A stretch of 64,000 bases of DNA from a virus: IMG/VR virus record IMGVR_UViG_3300009180_003294, positions 1 through 64,000 of that record, one strand, 5' to 3'. Below the pieces are notes generated by a model. The model was given only the letters and a program-made list of their open reading frames with translations. It was not told where the DNA came from and ran no database searches. The first letter of the stretch is position 1, and each line of letters begins with the position of its first letter. Below, one piece after another: positions 60,839 through 64,000 of this stretch. A program made the position numbers and the translations under genes.

Positions 60839-61997
60839 TTTAAAAACAAGCGAATATGACTTTACTAAGATTCCTTACAGTGACTTAGTTAGAGTTGGAC
60901 AAAGAACAATGCTGTACCGTGACTTGTTCACAGTAAGCTGGCTACTGGGACGTTACTGTAACTATCGATGCAGTTATTGCTGGCCTTATGCCCGCAGTGA
61001 TACCAAGGATCACCGCCCCACACCGTTGATGCTACATACAGTAGACGAGATCAAACGACAGGCTAGACAAAATGGATTTAATAGTTTCCACTTTAGTCTA
61101 AGTGGCGGCGAACCTACATTCCATCCTGCTTACATTGACATACTTAATCATTTAAACGATGACGCAGGGAATACAAACTATACCAGCGTACACATGACCA
61201 GTAATATGAGTCGACCGATTAAATGGTTCGAAGAAAAGTATGTGCCAGCAGTTCGTGATTTCCATCGTGCTAGTATTACTGCTAGCTGCCATTTGGAACA
61301 TGTGGACACTGATAAAAAGATAGAAGAGTTTGCTGACAAGCTAGTGTTATGCCAAGAATATGATACACAAATCACAGTCAATCAAGTCATGGTACCCGAA
61401 CAGTTCTATAAAATTTATGACCTGGCACTTTACTTTCATGAACGTGGTATTAATGTTACATTAAAACCGCAGAGTGATCCCACTGCTAGTCGTGTAGTGG
61501 ATGGTTATACTGATGACATGTTGGAAAAACTACACAATGGAATGCCGCAACGTGCATTTACAGAAAAGAAATCTCTTAAAGCTGGTTTAGTTAAACGTCC
61601 TAAACCGACATATTTGATACATGTTGCTGATCCAGGTTTTAAACAACAATCAGAAGTAGATGCACATTACCAAATTGAATTCATCGACAAAGACGGCAAG
61701 GCATGGTTCATGGATCAAGCGGAACGTTTCAATGCATTTAACTTTAATAATTTTAAAGATTGGGAGTGTAGTAGTGGTTATCGCAGTATTATTATTCGCG
61801 AACCAGATGGCACAATTAAAAGAAGTTATAGCTGTGCCGAAGTTCCATTGGGTCAAATTGAAACGGGATTTAAATTATACGACAAGCCTATGCCCTGCGG
61901 AAGTAAAAGTTGTGTGAGTAGTGCCGACAGTAAGATACCTAAAAGATTCCCCGGTACCAAACTTCCATTATTTCCCGGAGATACAACATTCTTATGA
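60831..61997 (+). CDS. Radical SAM protein, CSYC subtype (copy 3)
   Basis: The 388-residue protein has VSWLLGRYCNYRCSYCWPYA (C43, C47, C50), FHFSLSGGEPTFHPAY and MTSNMSRPIKWFEE. The C-terminal part has WECSSGYRSIIIREPDG, RSYSCAEVP and CGSKSCVSSADSKIPKRF, the same order as in copies 1 and 2. An N-terminal extension of about 15 residues is specific to it. It overlaps the SDR-like gene that follows as ATGA. Three CSYC genes in a row parallel the three twitch-type genes at 47733-51831. Confidence 0.86.
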   Translation: MSDLKTSEYDFTKIPYSDLVRVGQRTMLYRDLFTVSWLLGRYCNYRCSYCWPYARSDTKDHRPTPLMLHTVDEIKRQARQNGFNSFHFSLSGGEPTFHPAYIDILNHLNDDAGNTNYTSVHMTSNMSRPIKWFEEKYVPAVRDFHRASITASCHLEHVDTDKKIEEFADKLVLCQEYDTQITVNQVMVPEQFYKIYDLALYFHERGINVTLKPQSDPTASRVVDGYTDDMLEKLHNGMPQRAFTEKKSLKAGLVKRPKPTYLIHVADPGFKQQSEVDAHYQIEFIDKDGKAWFMDQAERFNAFNFNNFKDWECSSGYRSIIIREPDGTIKRSYSCAEVPLGQIETGFKLYDKPMPCGSKSCVSSADSKIPKRFPGTKLPLFPGDTTFL

Positions 61998-62548
61998 AAA
62001 TATTAATATCAGGTAATCCTGCTTTTGGCCTAGCAGAAGCATTAAATTTAGAATTAGTAGATTACGAACTTACGTTTGTAAGCAGAACAACACATGATTT
62101 GGATTTAACTAAAATAGAAAATCAACAAAAATTTGCAGATATGAGTGTTGATTATGATGTAGTAATTATTAACAGTGCATTATGGAAGTTTAATCAAGTT
62201 TTGTTACTTGAAGCGGTGTATAAGAAACTCAAGACAGCCGGTAAACAAACTTTGATTATCTGTATAGGCAGCACCACGGACAGAGTAATGAAAGCTACTG
62301 ATTGGTTATATAATGCTGAAAAGAAAGCATTACGTGATTATACCAATAGCTTGGGTATGACTGGTGTATGGGCAAAGAATCCCAGAGTTACATTGATTAG
62401 TCTTGGTACTTTATCTAATAATCAAACTAAACATCCAGACAGAAAAACAATGCCAATAAGAAAAGCTGCCGAATATGTTAAATGGATACTCGAACAGCCC
62501 GCTGAGTTTCACATAAATGAAATCAGCATAGATCCTTTACAGGCCTAA
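61994..62548 (+). CDS. Short-chain-dehydrogenase-like protein (paralogue of 56035)
   Basis: The 184-residue protein has KILISGNPAFGLAEAL, YDVVIINSALWKFNQ, CIGSTTD (Ser93) and WLYNAEKKALRDYTNSL with Y106-x3-K110. These fit an SDR active site Ser-Tyr-Lys. The C terminus (ILEQPAEFHINEISIDP) matches that of the 56035 protein. As there, it follows a radical SAM gene with a direct overlap, so each SDR copy is tied to a radical SAM block. Converges with ThyX, overlapping by 12 bases. Confidence 0.7.
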   Translation: MKILISGNPAFGLAEALNLELVDYELTFVSRTTHDLDLTKIENQQKFADMSVDYDVVIINSALWKFNQVLLLEAVYKKLKTAGKQTLIICIGSTTDRVMKATDWLYNAEKKALRDYTNSLGMTGVWAKNPRVTLISLGTLSNNQTKHPDRKTMPIRKAAEYVKWILEQPAEFHINEISIDPLQA

Positions 62549-63421
62549 TTTTTCTTTAAACTCTTTTAATTCACGAACACCAAGCCCTGCGTCCAAACCC
62601 AGGGCTTTTTCGTCATTGCCATACTTGGCAATCAATGTTACCCACTTGTCCTGACTAATTAAATTCTTAACTAGATCATATTCTCCGGCACTTAGCTTAA
62701 CTGAGTTAACAGCATAGTCTTCGAATGCAGAGCAGGCTTCTGGAAATAATGGCTTAACCAAGTCATACATAGCGCCAGCAAACTCTCTGATCTCCCATTG
62801 TGCATGTGGATCCATACGCAATCGAGCCATGTGTAGAAAGTTCTTCAAGTTGGCTTTCCAATACAATTCTGTATATCCGCCTACTGGAAGCACACTTCTA
62901 GCCAACTCACGTGCAAGTCCAGAATCTTCCTTGCCCAGCAAACTTGCATATTCTTTGTATGCATTATGAAAGCTACGTTGGAAGGCATGTTGAACACTGC
63001 GCTTTTCATCAAAGCCCCACTCAGCATCTTCACGTCCCTGCTTGTTAGTTGTGCTCTGCTTTTGGATTTGTTCAAACTCAGGAATGTAAAACTCATCTGT
63101 GAGCACACTATAACGAGCACTATATTCGTTCATGCTGGCAGTACGATGCCGTACCAGTTGCCGCATGACAAAGATAGGAAGTTTGATGTGAAACTTTACT
63201 TCACACATTTCAAATGGTGTAGTATGTTCGTGACGCATTAAGTACCGAATCAAGTTACGGTCGTCTTGAACTTGTTTTGTACCATCGCCATAGCTAACAC
63301 GAGCGGCCTGCACTATTGCACTATCACTGCCCATGTGGTCTACAAGACCTACAAAACCATGATCCAATACTGGAACATAGTTTTTGTCTGTTTCAAAATT
63401 AATTTCAGTTCTTAGTGTCAT
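62537..63421 (-). CDS. thyX: Flavin-dependent thymidylate synthase ThyX
   Basis: The 294-residue protein carries the ThyX signature RHRTASMNEYSARYS (residues 91-105; family pattern RHRxxSxNExSxRY), with HTTPFEMCEVKFHIKLPIF before it and WKANLKNFLHMARLRMD later, where the FAD- and dUMP-binding residues lie. It makes dTMP from dUMP with methylenetetrahydrofolate and NADPH. Phages of this type often carry thyX to raise dTTP for replication. It overlaps the gene before it as ATGA (63421-63418). Confidence 0.95.
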   Translation of the reverse strand: MTLRTEINFETDKNYVPVLDHGFVGLVDHMGSDSAIVQAARVSYGDGTKQVQDDRNLIRYLMRHEHTTPFEMCEVKFHIKLPIFVMRQLVRHRTASMNEYSARYSVLTDEFYIPEFEQIQKQSTTNKQGREDAEWGFDEKRSVQHAFQRSFHNAYKEYASLLGKEDSGLARELARSVLPVGGYTELYWKANLKNFLHMARLRMDPHAQWEIREFAGAMYDLVKPLFPEACSAFEDYAVNSVKLSAGEYDLVKNLISQDKWVTLIAKYGNDEKALGLDAGLGVRELKEFKEKLGL

Positions 63422-63723
63422 TTTTCGTCGCCGAATTGAGTAGATAATATACCACGTACATACTTTATAACGCGATTTTTGATTTTACTGCTATCAATAA
63501 AAACCTCGATGTCTTGAATATTATCACGCAAGTGCTCTAGACCTTGTGCTTTGAGAATTTCGCTGGCATCTTTTAAGCCTTCTAGTTCTTCCTGATTAAA
63601 TTCAAGAACATCTCCAGATACAAGTTTAAGTTGAATGTGTGTTATGTATTCTATAGGAACTTCTTCCATGACAACATCTTTAAGGATTTCTTCAAAACTT
63701 CTATCCTTTTTCCTAATAGCCAT
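63418..63723 (-). CDS. Conserved small phage protein of unknown function
   Basis: The 101-residue protein starts behind AAGGAA at ATG 63723. It is acidic and helical with one beta pair (YITHIQLKLVSGDVLEF) and ends VIKYVRGILSTQFGDEK. I think similar proteins stand beside structural or nucleotide genes in T4-like marine phages, but I cannot name a function. It is coupled to ThyX by an ATGA overlap. Confidence 0.65.
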   Translation of the reverse strand: MAIRKKDRSFEEILKDVVMEEVPIEYITHIQLKLVSGDVLEFNQEELEGLKDASEILKAQGLEHLRDNIQDIEVFIDSSKIKNRVIKYVRGILSTQFGDEK

Positions 63724-63739
63724 GGCTCGGGTTCCTTAC

Positions 63740-64000
63740 TTACTTTTTTTTGTTGTATGCTCGCTTAGGCTTCAAAGCCTCAGCAACGGGCGAGGCAGTT
63801 ACCGCTGTTGGATCTAAATTGTCTGCTTCTTTAAGCAAACGTTCTGCTTCCTTGCGAAAGAAGGCAGCTTGTCCACGCATTTGATTAGCAATGTCTTTTT
63901 CATCCAATATACCTGCAGGCTTGCCTTCTGGTGCTGGCTGACTAATATCACTGCTAGTTGTTCTACCTGCTTGATCTAATTTTTGGTTAAGATCGCTGAG
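63740..64000 (-). CDS. C-terminal end of a conserved phage protein (cut by window edge)
   Basis: An open minus-strand frame runs from the window edge to TAA at 63742-63740, giving at least 86 residues. It contains DEKDIANQMRGQAAFFRKEA, then ERLLKEADNLDP, and ends in the basic tail KPKRAYNKKK. The middle part is a charged amphipathic helix, probably a coiled coil. The family is unknown to me. The start lies outside the window. The gene ends 17 bases before the next one and seems to belong to the same operon as thyX. Confidence 0.7.
   Translation of the reverse strand, partial: LSDLNQKLDQAGRTTSSDISQPAPEGKPAGILDEKDIANQMRGQAAFFRKEAERLLKEADNLDPTAVTASPVAEALKPKRAYNKKK

Noticed and set aside
46513-62548. 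Classical RiPP cluster
   Set aside because: No precursor peptide, peptidase or exporter gene was found; the region has no free space for a small peptide gene except about 40-base gaps.
1-64000. tRNA genes, integrase or attachment sites
   Set aside because: Almost all sequence is coding; the few intergenic spaces are shorter than a tRNA or contain promoters, and no recombinase motif was seen.

Overview
The window is a 64 kb internal piece of a genome of a large T4-like contractile-tailed phage (myovirus), AT-rich by eye and of the type common in the sea. The diagnostic genes are a gp55-like late sigma factor (cut by the left edge), gp53-, gp25- and gp6-like baseplate wedge proteins, a gp27-like hub with a gp5-like spike, T4-type DNA ligase, ThyX and T4-type late promoters (xxTAAATA). 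No photosynthesis genes, tRNA genes, integrase or CRISPR array were seen, and the host cannot be named from this window.

Layout. 1-745 (-): gp55-like sigma factor behind a sigma70-type promoter. 826-7734 (+): tail-tube cap, gp53-like wedge, M23 peptidase, hub and spike. 7731-11732 (-): a run of small early/middle-type genes (MazG-like pyrophosphohydrolase, unknowns, DNA ligase, a DUF465-like protein), at least two behind consensus TTGACA-N17-TATAAT promoters. 11828-27628 (+): HNH protein, gp25, gp6, a 2751-residue giant tail protein, and fiber proteins, one with a long Gly-Tyr repeat. 27621-46516 (+): a tightly overlapping set of glycosyltransferase-like proteins, three SGNH hydrolases, a cupin, a nucleotidyltransferase-kinase fusion, an NTF2-like protein, an AroE-like dehydrogenase, a GatZ-like aldolase, a carbamoyltransferase and a methyltransferase-like protein. 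46513-62548: the most unusual part, with ten radical SAM proteins (an eleventh lies at 31265), two PP-loop ATP pyrophosphatases, an HxD...H...R 2OG-Fe(II) oxygenase-like protein, two short-chain-dehydrogenase-like paralogues and a nitroreductase. 62537-64000 (-): ThyX and two conserved unknowns.

How it may work together. The plus strand carries virion and accessory genes behind late promoters; the minus strand carries nucleotide and DNA metabolism, partly behind host-type promoters. Late-promoter motifs also sit in front of parts of the radical SAM and sugar regions, so these enzymes are probably made while virions are assembled. My main inference is that about 35 kb beside the tail-fiber genes encodes a late-expressed pathway that builds or chemically remodels a glycan, a small molecule or a virion protein. 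The product cannot be read from the sequence.

A second theme is translation initiation. At five genes the late-promoter octamer is followed by exactly five bases and then the ATG, which predicts leaderless late mRNAs. Most other genes overlap their neighbours as ATGA or TAATG.
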